Assembly (NCBI GenBank): GCA_964036295.1
Contig: OZ038463.1
Location: 21,687,069-21,751,068, forward strand
Direction: 5' to 3'
DNA: 64,000 bases
Source of the DNA: Plumapathes pennacea
Taxonomy: Eukaryota > Cnidaria > Anthozoa > Antipatharia > Myriopathidae
The translations under genes and the position numbers were made by a program. Positions 1 to 10,900 of the stretch are shown here, piece by piece. The notes under the pieces are model-generated. The model did not search any database, was not told where the DNA came from, and was given only the letters and a program-made list of their open reading frames with translations. The stretch's first letter is position 1, and every line of letters starts with the position of its first letter.

Positions 1-600
1 GAACACACTGTGAACAAAACCGCAATAATATTTTAAACATGATTCGTGTTACATTCCTCGCTTTCAATTTTATATTTGTTACAAAGCACGAATACTCGAA
101 AGCCTGATTAGAAATAAGAGTCGAATTCGATTGTGCATAAGAAGAGATGTCAGAATTTCGCCCCGAAATTTTTACCGGTTCCAGCGAGTGCAGCAAGCTG
201 ACGTTCGGAGAGAGGTAAGATGACGCGCAACTAAACATATTTAGCCAGTTTTTAAGTTCAATCGTTGCCGAAGACCGCCGTTCGGCGAACGACCAAAATC
301 CCCATACATTTCTTTATAAATGCCAAAGGTCATGTTCTTTCGTAATAACAAAGGTATCACATATCACTGTGTGACAGACAGACAGACCCTCGGAGCCTGG
401 GCTGCCCTGTGTGTATACTAGAAATGAAAAATACACCGAAATAGTCCCGAGCATTGAGTTTGCAGTCACAAATGGACTGAACACGCTGTGAACAAAACCG
501 CAATAATATTGTAAACAAGTCTCGTGTTGGGCTCGTGTTACATTCCTCGCTTTCAATTTTACATTTGTTACAAAGCACTAATACTCGAAAGCCTGATAGA
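1..600. repeat. Direct duplication at left edge
   Basis: Positions 1-110 and 479-600 are near-identical direct copies; both contain the string GTGAACAAAACCGCAATAAT and end around CGAAAGCCTGAT. The second copy carries a short insertion (GGGCTCGTGTTA region). The left copy starts at the window edge, so the repeat may be one unit of a longer tandem array with a period near 478 bp. No coding potential is visible. Confidence 0.7.
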
Positions 601-768
601 AGTGAAACGCATTCAGTTAAAAAATAAGACAGACTAGTATTGAAGCGAAGGCTGGAATAATCGTGGCCTCTGATTAGAATTAAGTGTTCGAAGTCAAACT
701 GTCAAAATTGATTCATAAAAAGACAAGTCACGCATTACTCAGATTTACTCGGTGGGTAACCGCGTTTC

Positions 769-925
769 TAAGCTCAAAATGCAGAGTCGCTCAACCTTTA
801 AGAACCAAGTGTATGAGTGTTGTAATGATAAATTTATACTTTAATCAGGTTTCATTTAAGCAAGGTTTCAAAAGCCAAGTTCTCTATACTGTGTGATATA
901 TTTCTGGTGAGAAACTGGAAGTCTC
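769..925 (-). repeat. Truncated copy of the CCCTTTCACTCCCAA element family
   Basis: This stretch contains AGCTCAAAATGCAGA, then ATCAGGTTTCATTTAAGCAAGG, then CAAAAGCCAAGTTCT and TTTCTGGTGAGAAACTG. It parallels 51085-51294, a fuller copy of the family also seen at 17725-17923 and 30196-30397. The terminal CCCTTTCACTCCCAA arm is missing here. I see nothing else in 601-1236. Confidence 0.55.
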
Positions 926-1236
926 CCGAAAGTTCCGCTCTTGTCCTTGCTTCCATTTTAGTTTATTTTGCTCTCGACCCAACTAACGCCGCGAGCTCAC
1001 TGGCAACACCAGTCTAGTTTAAATACAAATGTAATCAGTACGTCCATATCAATATTTCCGTTTGTTTACCACTGTTATTTGCTATTCAGTTTGTAAAAGG
1101 GAGCCCAAAAACCGTATAAGCCTGGGCCGTTTATTTGGGCCGTCTATTCGTACTATTGTGTAAGATAAAATGAAGCTGAACTCAGCTCCATGCCATGTAC
1201 CCTGTGCCCTTTTGTATCCTATATCGAGTGCTATAA

Positions 1237-2150
1237 CATAGTCATGATATAAGCCACGTTCTGATTGGTCGGAGAGCGTGCTCCATAACTTTATCGTGCA
1301 CGCCCGTACTCAATAATATGACGTGAACAAATGCCGCTTCCTTTCGACTTTTTCTAGCTTTCCTCGTTTAAAAATTAACAGACGCTTTACAACTCAGAAG
1401 AAACTAGCTTTATTTTTCTGAAGAAATTTGTACTACATGGATTCACACCCGCACCTAAAGGAAATCGGTAATCAAGTCTGAAATATCCTGTATTTCAACA
1501 GTCGGCACAGAAAATTGTATGAAACAAAACTCACCTACTTCTCGACGGCTTAATTCTCACGGACAGTGAAATCCATCACAGCAAAGATGATAAATCCGTC
1601 AAGCCTTCAATGGTTTTGAAGTTCATTCATTCCGAAAGCCGCCATACTTGCAGTGTTTACAGTACAGTTTGCTAGCAGCTCGAATAACAAACAAGTCCGC
1701 TCGGCAAATATTTCTATCTCTTTCGTTCATGGTGATTGTTCACATTCTTTGACGGATCACTTTGCCTTTCCAGACCCGCATTGTCTGCCATAGATCAAGG
1801 TGAATCTGACATTGTTTTGAAGCGGCGACTTGAATTTCCTGGGTTCATCTTCAACAATATTGTGCCGTTCAAAACATTTACATCGTCACAAATTCTAAAG
1901 TCACCGCAGGCTGCTGGCTTTCACCACGCCAGGTTAACAGTACTTTCAGTGTTTTCGTCGATTAAACGACATCTTTTTCATCAACTCTCACTATCAACTT
2001 TTAGATGACAGAAATGTTTGTAAGTTGTGGCGTGTTTTCAATCAGCCAATGAGAGAGTCTGTTTTTCCTTCTCTCGTGCTCTCCCAACTTCCCGCGTGCA
2101 TCCATAACTTGATAGACGCACGCTAAGCATGAACCAATTCTTAAATGTTT
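1237..2150 (+). repeat. Dispersed ~0.9 kb non-coding repeat, copy 1
   Basis: The stretch from the ATAAGCCACGTTCTGATTGG end to the GATAGACGCACGCTAAGCAT end matches, in reverse orientation, the sequence at 18482-19590. A third, more diverged partial copy is at about 17090-17440. Shared landmarks are CTCGACGGCTTAATTCTCA, AAACAAGTCCGCTCGGCAAA and CTCCCAACTTCCCGCGTGCA. No long open frame is shared between copies, so I read it as a non-autonomous element. The superfamily is not determined. Confidence 0.7.
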
Positions 2151-3275
2151 GAAAATTGTACCAAAATTGCATTGTGTGATCAAGTGGAGTGGTGTAAATC
2201 ATTAATTGCACTGACAACTCATGAATACTTCTGATCATGTGACTATAGAAGAGTTCATTGGGACAAAATTCTCTCATTTTAGGCACGTGCGCTAAAGTCA
2301 CGGTTGAAAACTGGTTATCGGACACTGAAATCTAACTCTTGTCGGATAAAGCCGTGGAAAAGCTAACAGAAAGTACAGAAAATTGAGAAAATAATTGGTT
2401 GGTTGCTATGTAAATATTACATGATATATTGCATTGAGTACAATTGTGGTTTCAAATTACACTCAATACAACTTTACGATTAAGCATATCTGCGTATCCA
2501 TTTCAACATATACCTCAAAAATTTAAGGGGAGAAGGAGAGAGAGAGAGGGGGGAGGGGGGGATGGGGGGAGTATCTGCGTTCCGATCTGCGTCCACCGTA
2601 CTTAGATTTAACTAAGCGTTTATTTCTTGAACGAGATAAATCAGGGGTGGGCAATGTTGAAAATTGAGGAATCCTTATTTGGCGTGTGTTGTCCCGTCTG
2701 TTACACTGTGTGCGCAAAATTATGCACCCGACACAATTGCACCCGGCATGAATTTCGCCTTACCCCACGCATCCCGTACATTTCTATTGCACTACCATAG
2801 TCCACGAAAAATATACAAATAAACTTAAAAGTAGCAAGCATTTCTGAACATTTAGGAGCTCTTTTTAGGAGTTATTTTAGGTCTTAACAAGTATGACCAC
2901 ATTTCCGAGGGACGCAAATCGCTGAAATGGTTCAGTGTCAATGACAAACTTCTCTTAAAAGACCTAGTAATGACGCATAAATGGTTTTCAGGAGGAGGGT
3001 ATGTAACCTACTCATGGCAGAGCGATTATAGCTATCTATGCAATTCTACAATCATTTTCAATATTGTCTTGCACAAACTTTTCAATATATATATATTTTT
3101 TTAGATATATTTGATGATAGTTGATATGTTGAAATATTTTAATGTTTCACTTTTCATTTATTTTTATCTATCTTATGTATTGATCAGTTGTAACTTATAA
3201 TTTTGTGATATATATATAGTTATTTAATACATTGTAGCGGAACAGCCCTGGATAAGGGAGCTTCAATAAAGTATG
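2151..3275. other. Non-coding stretch without recognised gene
   Basis: AT-rich sequence with a purine-rich GGGGGAG tract near 2526-2570 and TATATA runs near 3085-3110 and 3208-3222. No conserved open frame, splice-consistent exon or RNA gene was recognised. The AGTATG at 3270-3275 is the left flanking duplication of the foldback element. Confidence 0.5.
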
Positions 3276-4884
3276 TACGGTGGCCCACAACTGTCACGGC
3301 AAAAGAGAACAGCTCACGGCAAAACAAAACAGCTCACGGCAGTAGCAAATAGCTCACGGCAAAACAAAACAGCTCACGGCAATAACAAATAGCTCACGGC
3401 AAAACAAAACAGCTCACGGCAAGATCAAATAGCTCACGGCAAAACAAAACAGCTCACGGCAAGAGCAAATAGCTCACGGCAAAACAAAACAGCCGCACGG
3501 CAAGAGCAACTAGCTCAAAAACCGCAGGCCTGGGTACAAGTAAAGCAAAGCATCATGGAACATTTCCAAGATGGCGGCTGCATGTTTCAGGTTCTGAGAT
3601 GTTTTGTGCAAGCTGCGGTTCGGAATTGTTCGAATTTGCCTATGTTTGAGATCACATCAAACAAAATTAATCGTTTGATATCCGAACTCTACCAGAGTAT
3701 ATTCATTTGTAAATGATTGTGTCCAGAAATGTTGTTTCTTTTTCTGAGATTTCAGTCGTAAATTTGGTCATCGGGTGAAAGCGATTAGCTTGCTCAATGA
3801 ACTGTTCAACTTCCTGTCTGTTGTTATCCCACAGAGAGAATATGTCATCAATGTAACGTTTCCACTCAAGTGGTTTGATGCTGCTTTGGCTTAGAATTTA
3901 TGTTTCTGTAGACGTTATGTAAATGTTGGCAAATGCAACTGCCATTTTTGTGCCCATAGCATTAGCCTGCATAGCTGGCGGTCTCATTCGATGCGGTTGA
4001 ACGGTGTTCACGGGCGCCATTTTGTACTGATGGCAGAAGGGAGACTGAGGTCAAGTGACAAAATTACGGGGCGGGGGGAGGGGGGTGGGCCTTCGGCTTG
4101 CGTTTCTCCCTACACTTCTTTCGTGCTCTCGTCACTTGCTGCGTGCTTTATTTCTGAACGGAGCACGCTTGAAGCTGGTTTATTTGTTAATCAGAACCTG
4201 AAACATGCAGCCGCCATCTTGGAAATGTTCCATGATGCTTTGCTTTACTTGTACCCAGGCCTGCGGTTTTTGAGCTAGTTGCTCTTGCCATGAGCTGTTT
4301 TGTTTAGCCGCGAGTTATTTGCTCTTGCCGTGAGCTATTTGCTCTTGCCGTGAGCTATTTGCTCTTGCCGTGAGCTGTTTTGTTTTGCCGTGAGCTATTT
4401 GCTCTTGCCGTGAGCTGTTTTGTTTTGCCGTGAGCTATTTGCTATTGCCGTGAGCTGTTTTGTTTTGCCGTGAGCTATTTGCTATTGCCGTGAGCTGTTT
4501 GTTTTGCCGTGAGCTATTTGCTCTTGCCGTGAGCTGTTTTGTTTTGCCGTGAGCTATTTGCTATTGCCGTGAGCTGTTTGTTTTGCCGTGAGCTATTTGC
4601 TATTGCCGTGAGCTGTTTGTTTTGCCGTGAGCTATTTGCTATTGCCGTGAGCTGTTTGTTTTGCCGTGAGCTATTTGCTATTGCCGTGAGCTGTTTTGTT
4701 TTGCCGTGAGCTATTTGCTCTTGCCATGAACTGTTTTGTTTTGCCGTGAGCTATTTGCTATTGCCGTGAGCTGTTTGTTTTGCCGTGAGCTATTTGCTAT
4801 TGCCGTGAGCTGTTTGTTTTGCCGTGAGCTATTTGCTATTGCCGTGAGCTGTTTGTTTTGCCGTGACAGTTGTGGGCCACCGTA
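3276..4884. mobile_element. 1.6 kb foldback transposon with tandem-array arms
   Basis: The outer ends are inverted copies beginning TACGGTGGCCCACAACTGTC; about 29 of the first 30 bases match. Immediately inside each end lies a tandem array of ~20-bp units alternating AGCTCACGGCAAAACAAAAC and AGCTCACGGCAATAGCAAAT. The left arm has roughly 11 units (3290-3520). The right arm has about 28, in inverted orientation (4270-4868). Inside the arrays is another perfect inverted pair (3519-3600 and 4189-4273). AGTATG directly flanks both ends (3270-3275 and 4885-4890), which fits a target-site duplication. The loop (3600-4188) holds a decayed reverse transcriptase fragment and no transposase that I recognise. 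The structure resembles foldback/FB-like elements; the superfamily is open. Confidence 0.85.
3704..3990 (-). pseudogene. Penelope-like reverse transcriptase fragment
   Basis: The minus strand reads, in one frame, a block with AMGTKMAVAFANIYI, then KPLEWKRYIDDIFSLW, then QFIEQANRFHPMTKFTTEIS and ETTFLDTIIYK. The order GTKMA, (Y/F)IDDIF, IKFT-like strand and NFLD-like motif is characteristic of the core of Penelope-like element reverse transcriptases; the catalytic Asp pair (IDD) is retained. In-frame stops follow INIYITSTET and FLDTIIYK, and both the N-terminal part and the GIY-YIG endonuclease are absent. It is therefore a dead fragment. It lies exactly in the loop between the foldback arms, so it was either captured by the element or inserted there. 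Confidence 0.8.
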
Positions 4885-5190
4885 AGTATGTATGTATGTA
4901 GCTCAAATTGATTGTTGCTACATTATCTACAGATAGTAGTCAGAGTTGATTAATCCACACAAATTATTTTAATACTGTGTAAAAAATGTTACTTCATATT
5001 ACAAGTCTTCCACTAACTGCACGGTTACTTTTTTACTCGTGTCTATTTATAGACCTGTCCTCTGCAGATTCTTTACTTCACAGTTGCCTTCAATTAATAG
5101 TCACTTTTGCGCATGTCCCGTCTACTCATAAACTGCAAATTCTTTGCCTAACGGTCACCGCTACATTAGCCACTTTAGAGCGGTTTTTGC

Positions 5191-5484
5191 ATGACTGTCG
5201 AAAGTAATCGTGTGATTGCTTTGGTTTTGCGTTTGCCACCCTTTCCGATTGGTCTAACAACTTTAGAGAGCAAAAGCAAAACCGATATTGCAATATTCTC
5301 ACGCAAGAAAGCAAGTCGCGGTGGCGTGTTCTCGCACTGCTGATTGGTTTGCGAAACAAAACCAATCGCAATTACTTGGTTTTGGTTTTGGTTTTGCTCG
5401 GACTTCTAGCTGGTCTATAATGTGTTTTGGCTCGCCTCATTGATTGGCTCTGTGATTGCGATGGTTTTGGTTTTCGACAGTCAT
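5191..5484. repeat. Short inverted-repeat element
   Basis: Terminal inverted repeats ATGACTGTCGAAA (5191-5203) and TTTCGACAGTCAT (5472-5484) bound a 294-bp interior rich in GGTTTTGGTTTTG-type tracts and imperfect internal palindromes. It looks like a miniature inverted-repeat element. A diverged relative may lie at 35420-35580 (GTGATTGCTTTGGTGTTTTG). The flanks 4885-5190 and 5485-6433 show G-rich and C-rich simple tracts (5937-5975, 6173-6210) and no recognised gene. Confidence 0.6.
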
Positions 5485-6433
5485 CAGAAAAGCGTTCTTA
5501 ACACTTCAATATATAATAACTATGTCTGTAACTAAACTAGCCTTGTAAATCATCTACTCGGTTTTGCATGACCCGCCTACTTAAAATCTTTCTCCGTTTT
5601 CCAGACAATGGTCACCACTTTAAAATTTAACTTTACCACTTTTTCATGTTGCGTGTCTAAAACCTCAGTCGATTTTATCAGCCATTCCGGATTTGTGCAA
5701 AATCTATCCAATATCAAACCAACTTCTTACAAGATGGAGTACAGATAAGTTAATATATAATCTCGGTTTCAGTACGATTTGTCTGTCAGAAACCGAACTG
5801 TGAGATTTAACAAACCCAAAGAGACTTAGTGTGTGGAAGGGGGTGCATGTCCCCAACTCCATACTAAAGCCTCCTATTTTTCTGAATGTTATAGGCTCGT
5901 CATTCAGTTTCTGATGGACCAATTGTGTTGAAACTGGGGGAGGGGGGGGGGGGAGGGGTAGGAGGGGAGGGGGGTACTCTCATATATCCATCGTATCCAT
6001 ATATATATTGTGCCGACCGAAAGTGGCTATCGTTTTTAAACATTTTTAGTTTGAAATAGGGAACTATCAGTTTTGTGTCTTTGGTCCAAAAAATATATAT
6101 ATATATATAATTTGGTCCGAAATAGAAACCGGACGGCACGCTCCACTTCCACCCAAAATTGTGAGAAGTACAACCCCCACCCCCCACCCCCACTCCCCAT
6201 CCCCCTCCCTCAAAGGATACCACCGACTGGAATGCTTGTGCTTGAATTTAAGACATGTCAGCCTTGCACTGGTTTTTCAGTTGATCATTACACAGTCAGA
6301 CGCTTTTCAGATAGCGGTTCCTCGTGGAGCTCCTGCAACGGAAAGAACCAAGTGACACACTCTTAGAAAGTTTCATTGCAAGCCAAACCGTGTGATCACT
6401 CACTGGACGACGAGTCCTTAGCGAATATATACA

Positions 6434-7600
6434 TTATACACTGGATGTGTTCATATTATATAAACAATAAACTACTTTTGGCGAGGAAATATACACGGAT
6501 AATTGTCCGAGGATATTATCTGTTTCTAAAAGCTCACTACGTCCGCTGACGAGGGGACTATATAAACAATAAACTACTTTTGGCGAGGAAATATGCACGG
6601 ATAGTTGTCCGAGGATATTATCTGTTCCGAGAAGCGAACACCAGTTGCCCGAGAGTGAAGCTCGAGGGCAACTGTGAGCTTCGAGGAACAGATAATGTCC
6701 AAGGTCAATTATCCGTGCATGTTTCCTCGCCAAAAGTAGTTTATTGTCTTTATTATCCTTCAAATATTTCCTTTCGCAGTGCAAATAATGGCGCAAGGAC
6801 TATGAAGCTTGTTGGTGCTTTCCGGAACTGCTTTTTCGACAAATAAATTGATGTCCTCCTCGGTAGTCATCTCGTGATGCTTTTTGTGATTAAATGCATG
6901 AAGCTGTCTTCGGATATTGTCAATAAACAGCGATAGGTAGGCAGGCGGGGGTTATTCGCTGATAACGTCCGCTCGTGAGCGGACGTTATTCGGTCACGTG
7001 TCACGATTCCACCAATCACGCGCGGGAGGAAATATTTGATGGGTCATAACAGCGAATAACCCCCGCCTGGCAAACTATCGCTGCTTACTGACAATATCCG
7101 AACACAGTTTTTATATTAATCACAAAAAAACCATTACCAGATGACTACCGAGGTGGACATCAATTCATTTGTCCAAAAGCAGTTCCAGAAAGCACATTCA
7201 CAGTCCTTGCGCCATTATTTGCGCTGCGAGAGGAAATAGGTGAAGGATAATAAAGACAATAAACTACTTTTGGCTTCGGAAATATGCACGGATAATTGTC
7301 CTTGGACATTATCTGTTCCTCAAAGTTCACAGTTGCCCTCGAGCGAACTGTTCGCTTCTCGGAACAGATAATATCCTCGGACAATTATCCGTGCATATTT
7401 CCTCGCTAAAAGTAGTTTATTGTTTATATAAACAATAAGCTACTTTTGGCGGGGAAATGTCTACAGGGAAGTCTCCAAGGATATTATCTGTTTTGAAAAG
7501 CGAACACTCAGTTGCCCGAGTGCAAAGCCCTAGGGCAACCGTAAGCTTCGAGGAACAGATAATGTCCAAGGACAATATTTATGCAAACTTCAACTGAAGC
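6434..7600. repeat. Nest of palindromic repeats (large foldback)
   Basis: About four copies of a hairpin unit begin or end with CAATAAACTACTTTTGGC (near 6465-6545, 6564-6748, 7255-7425 and 7427-7580). Arms of roughly 350-400 bp around 6564-6940 and 7075-7425 are inverted copies of each other. The centre is a second palindrome, 6943-7067, with arms AGGCGGGGGTTATTCGCTG / CAGCGAATAACCCCCGCCT. Each arm carries a short conserved open piece starting MTTEVDINSFVQKQF on the right and MTTEEDINLFVEK on the left, too short and broken to call a gene. Confidence 0.75.
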
Positions 7601-7971
7601 CAAACTTAGTATAATTTATTGGCTTTGTTATCCTTCAAATATTTCCTCTCACAACGAAATTAAACATCTGGGCTGGGGACTATGAAGCGCAATCATATCA
7701 CGCCGATTTTTAAAACAATAGGGATATTTTCACGCTAGTTACTTCTGAAGACATCTTATAATTTTGTGTGTGTGTGTGTGTGTGTGTGTGAATTTAAAAT
7801 TAATAAAACTAGGGTTTATTTATTATTTATAATGACTAGCGTTCCTCAGCCAGAGGTTGTCGACCTATAACGTCCGCCTTATTCGTTCACGTGTAACGAT
7901 TCCATCGCGCTTGAGAGTAATATTCGATGGTCATAAAAAGTAGTACGTATTTTACTCATTATTCATATAAT
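7601..7971. other. Spacer with (TG)n microsatellite
   Basis: Non-coding spacer downstream of the TPR-CHAT stop codon. A (TG)n run sits at about 7765-7790. GATAACGTCC/AACGTCCGCC-type sequence near 7860-7900 resembles the central palindrome at 6943-7067, so a diverged partial copy is likely. Confidence 0.5.
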
Positions 7972-10900
7972 TTACATACCCAACAGAGTCACATCTTCCC
8001 CCAGGAGAACAAAAGGAGCCCAGTAGCGGGGATGACTGAAATTCTTGTCGCCCATCATGGCTTTCATGGCTTCATTAAGTGCCTTGCTTACACTTTCCTT
8101 GCGCATCAGGTGATCGTAAAAGTGAGTCATAAACAGAAAAGTACCGCGATCGTCAATTCTCCAAAGTGTTGCAACAACTGCACGAGCTCCGGCTCCGAGA
8201 AATGCGCGAGCGATGCCGACTACAGCCCCTGCTCTGATGTCGCCACAAGCACTGAATGCACTGCTAAGAACAACCAACTTTGCCTTGATGCGTTTATGCT
8301 GCAAATCGGACATGGTCAGCACGATGCCTTCAAGCTGGTTTGCTTTTGTTTTAGGACAAGCGAGCACCATCTCTCCATTCTTTGCATCTCCAAGAGCTGC
8401 AATATGAATCAATATGGCGCTTTCAACTTTTTTTAGGAACTTCCTTTTGGTTGCTCTCTTTCGCACAAGTGGCTTAACACTGAGAACTTCACCGACCATT
8501 TCGACTTCTTTGTTTGCAAACGGTAATCTTGGCATATGAATTACTTTGCCATCCTTTACAAATTTGTCCACATCTGGGTCTCCTACCACCAAGGGTCTTC
8601 CTAGTTGGCCTGCCAGATTTTTGGGACGGTGTTTGATTGCTTTTGCTGCTGCTAGTGACGATATTAGCCTCACTTGCAAGGATTGTGCTACGTAGTGCCT
8701 GTTCCCATCCATGAGGGCGGCAAATGGAACCAGAGCGAGTGGACCATCAGGGACAATGATTACCTGGGACCCCACCACATATTGCCGTACAGGCTCCAGA
8801 AGGATCTGGTACAAATCTTTAAGCACACGGTTCAGCACTGAGTCTCCTGGTTCTGCATCGTTGCTAGGGTTATTCGGTTTTTCAAGTCTCTCACAGTATA
8901 ATGGATCCAACATTTCCACAGCCTTGTTAATCAGTGAGACTAAATCCCCAACAGACACTTCATTCTTCATGCCAATCTTCCTCGATTCCTGGACTCTTGC
9001 AGTGGAACGTCTTTCAAACAACACATCTCCATTTGGTTGTATGATCCACGTACAAATCTCAGGCAAAAGCAACGTTACAAAAACCACAGTATGTCCCAGA
9101 ACTTTGACCACTTTACGGATTTCATGCAGATTTCCCAAACTGGCCTCAGCGATTATAACATTGGTAGTGAGCATACGATCAGCCAAAGCCTTTCCCTTCT
9201 CAGCAATAACCAGAGCCTCGTCTCTTTTCTCTCGAGACAAAAGAATTTTTGCTAGTTCCTTATAAGAATTTATGATTGAGTCCGCACAAGAAACTTTAAC
9301 TTCCATCAGCGTTGGTGCATTCTCAAACAAATCCTCACAGCATTCCACACAGTTTCGGAAATTACTTTCTGCTTTATCGTACTGGCCCAGAGATCTATAA
9401 CATGTACCAAGGTCACCATAAACGTCTCTTTCGCCTTTCTTGTCTCCTATCTCTTTTGCGATATTGAAGTGCATTTCATGATACTTTATTGCCTTGTCGT
9501 ACTGGCCAAGGGAGCCAAAACAAGTGCCGAGGTTCCCATAAGCTTCTCCTTCGCCTTTCTTGTCTCCAATCTCTTTTGCGATATTGAGGTGCATTTCCTG
9601 ATACTTTATTGCCTTGTCGTACTGGCCAAGGGAGCCAAAACAAGTGCCGAGGTTGCCAAAAGCTTCTCCTTCGCCTTTCTTGTCTCCAATCTCTTTTGCG
9701 ATATTGAGGTGCATTTCCTGATACTTTATTGCCTTGTCGTACTGGCCAAGAGAGAAAAAACAAGTGCCGAGGTTGCCATAAGCTTTACCTTCGCCTTGTT
9801 TGTCCCCGATCTCTTTTGCGATACATAGCTGCATTTCCTGATACTTTATTGCTTTGTTGTACTGGCCAAGGGAGCTAAAACAAGTGCCGAGGTTGCCATA
9901 AGCTTCTCCTTCGCCTTTCTTGTCTCCAATCTGTTTTGCGATATTGAGGTGCATTTCCTGATACTTTATTGCCTTGTCGTACTGGCCAAGGGAGCCAAAA
10001 CAAGTGCCGAGGTTGCCATAAGCTTCACCTTTGCCTTGTTTGTCCCCGATCTCTTTTGCGATACATAGCTGCATTTCTTGATACTTTATTGCCTTGCCGT
10101 ACTGGCCAAGGGAGCTAAAACAAGTGCCGAGGTTGCCATAAGCTTCTCCTTCGCCTTTCTTGCCTCCAATCTGTTTTGCGATATTGAGGTGCATTTCCTG
10201 ATACTTTATTGTCTTGTCGTACTGGCCAAGGGAGCTAAAACAAGTGCCGAGGTTGCCATAAGCTTCTCCTTCGCCTTTCTTGTCTCCAATCTCTTTTGCG
10301 ATATTGAGGAGCATTTCCTGATACTTTATTGCCTTGTCGTACTTGCCAAGGGAGCCAAAACAAGTGCCGAGGTTCCCATAAGCTTCTCCTTCGCCTTTCT
10401 TGTCTCCAATCTGTTTTGCGATACATAGCTGCATTTCCTGATACTTTATTGCCTTGTCGTACTGGCCAAGAGAGCTAAAACAAGTGCCGAGGTTGCCATA
10501 AGCTTCTCCTTTGCCTTGTTTGTCCCCGATCTCTTTTGCGATACATAGCTGCATTTTTTGATACTTTATTGCCTTGCCGTACTGACCAAGGGAGCTAAAA
10601 CAAGTGCCAAGGTTGCCATAAGCTTCTCCTTCGCCTTTCTTGTTTCCAATCTGTTTTGCGATATTGAGGTGCATTTCCTGATACTTTATTGCCTTGTCGT
10701 ACTGGCTAAGGGAGCTAAAACAAGTGCCAATGTTGCCATAAGCTTCTCCTTCTCCTTTCTTGTCTCCAATCTGCTTTGCGATATTGAGGAGCATTTCCTG
10801 GTACTTTATTGCCTTGTCGTACTGGCCAAGGGAGCTAAAACAAGTGCCGAGGTTGCCATAAGCTTCTCCTTCGCCTTTCTTGTCTCCAATCTGCTTTGCG

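Noticed and set aside
3290-4870. Regular short repeats resembling a CRISPR array
   Set aside because: Units alternate without unique spacers, form inverted arms of a foldback element and sit in animal DNA with introns; no cas genes.
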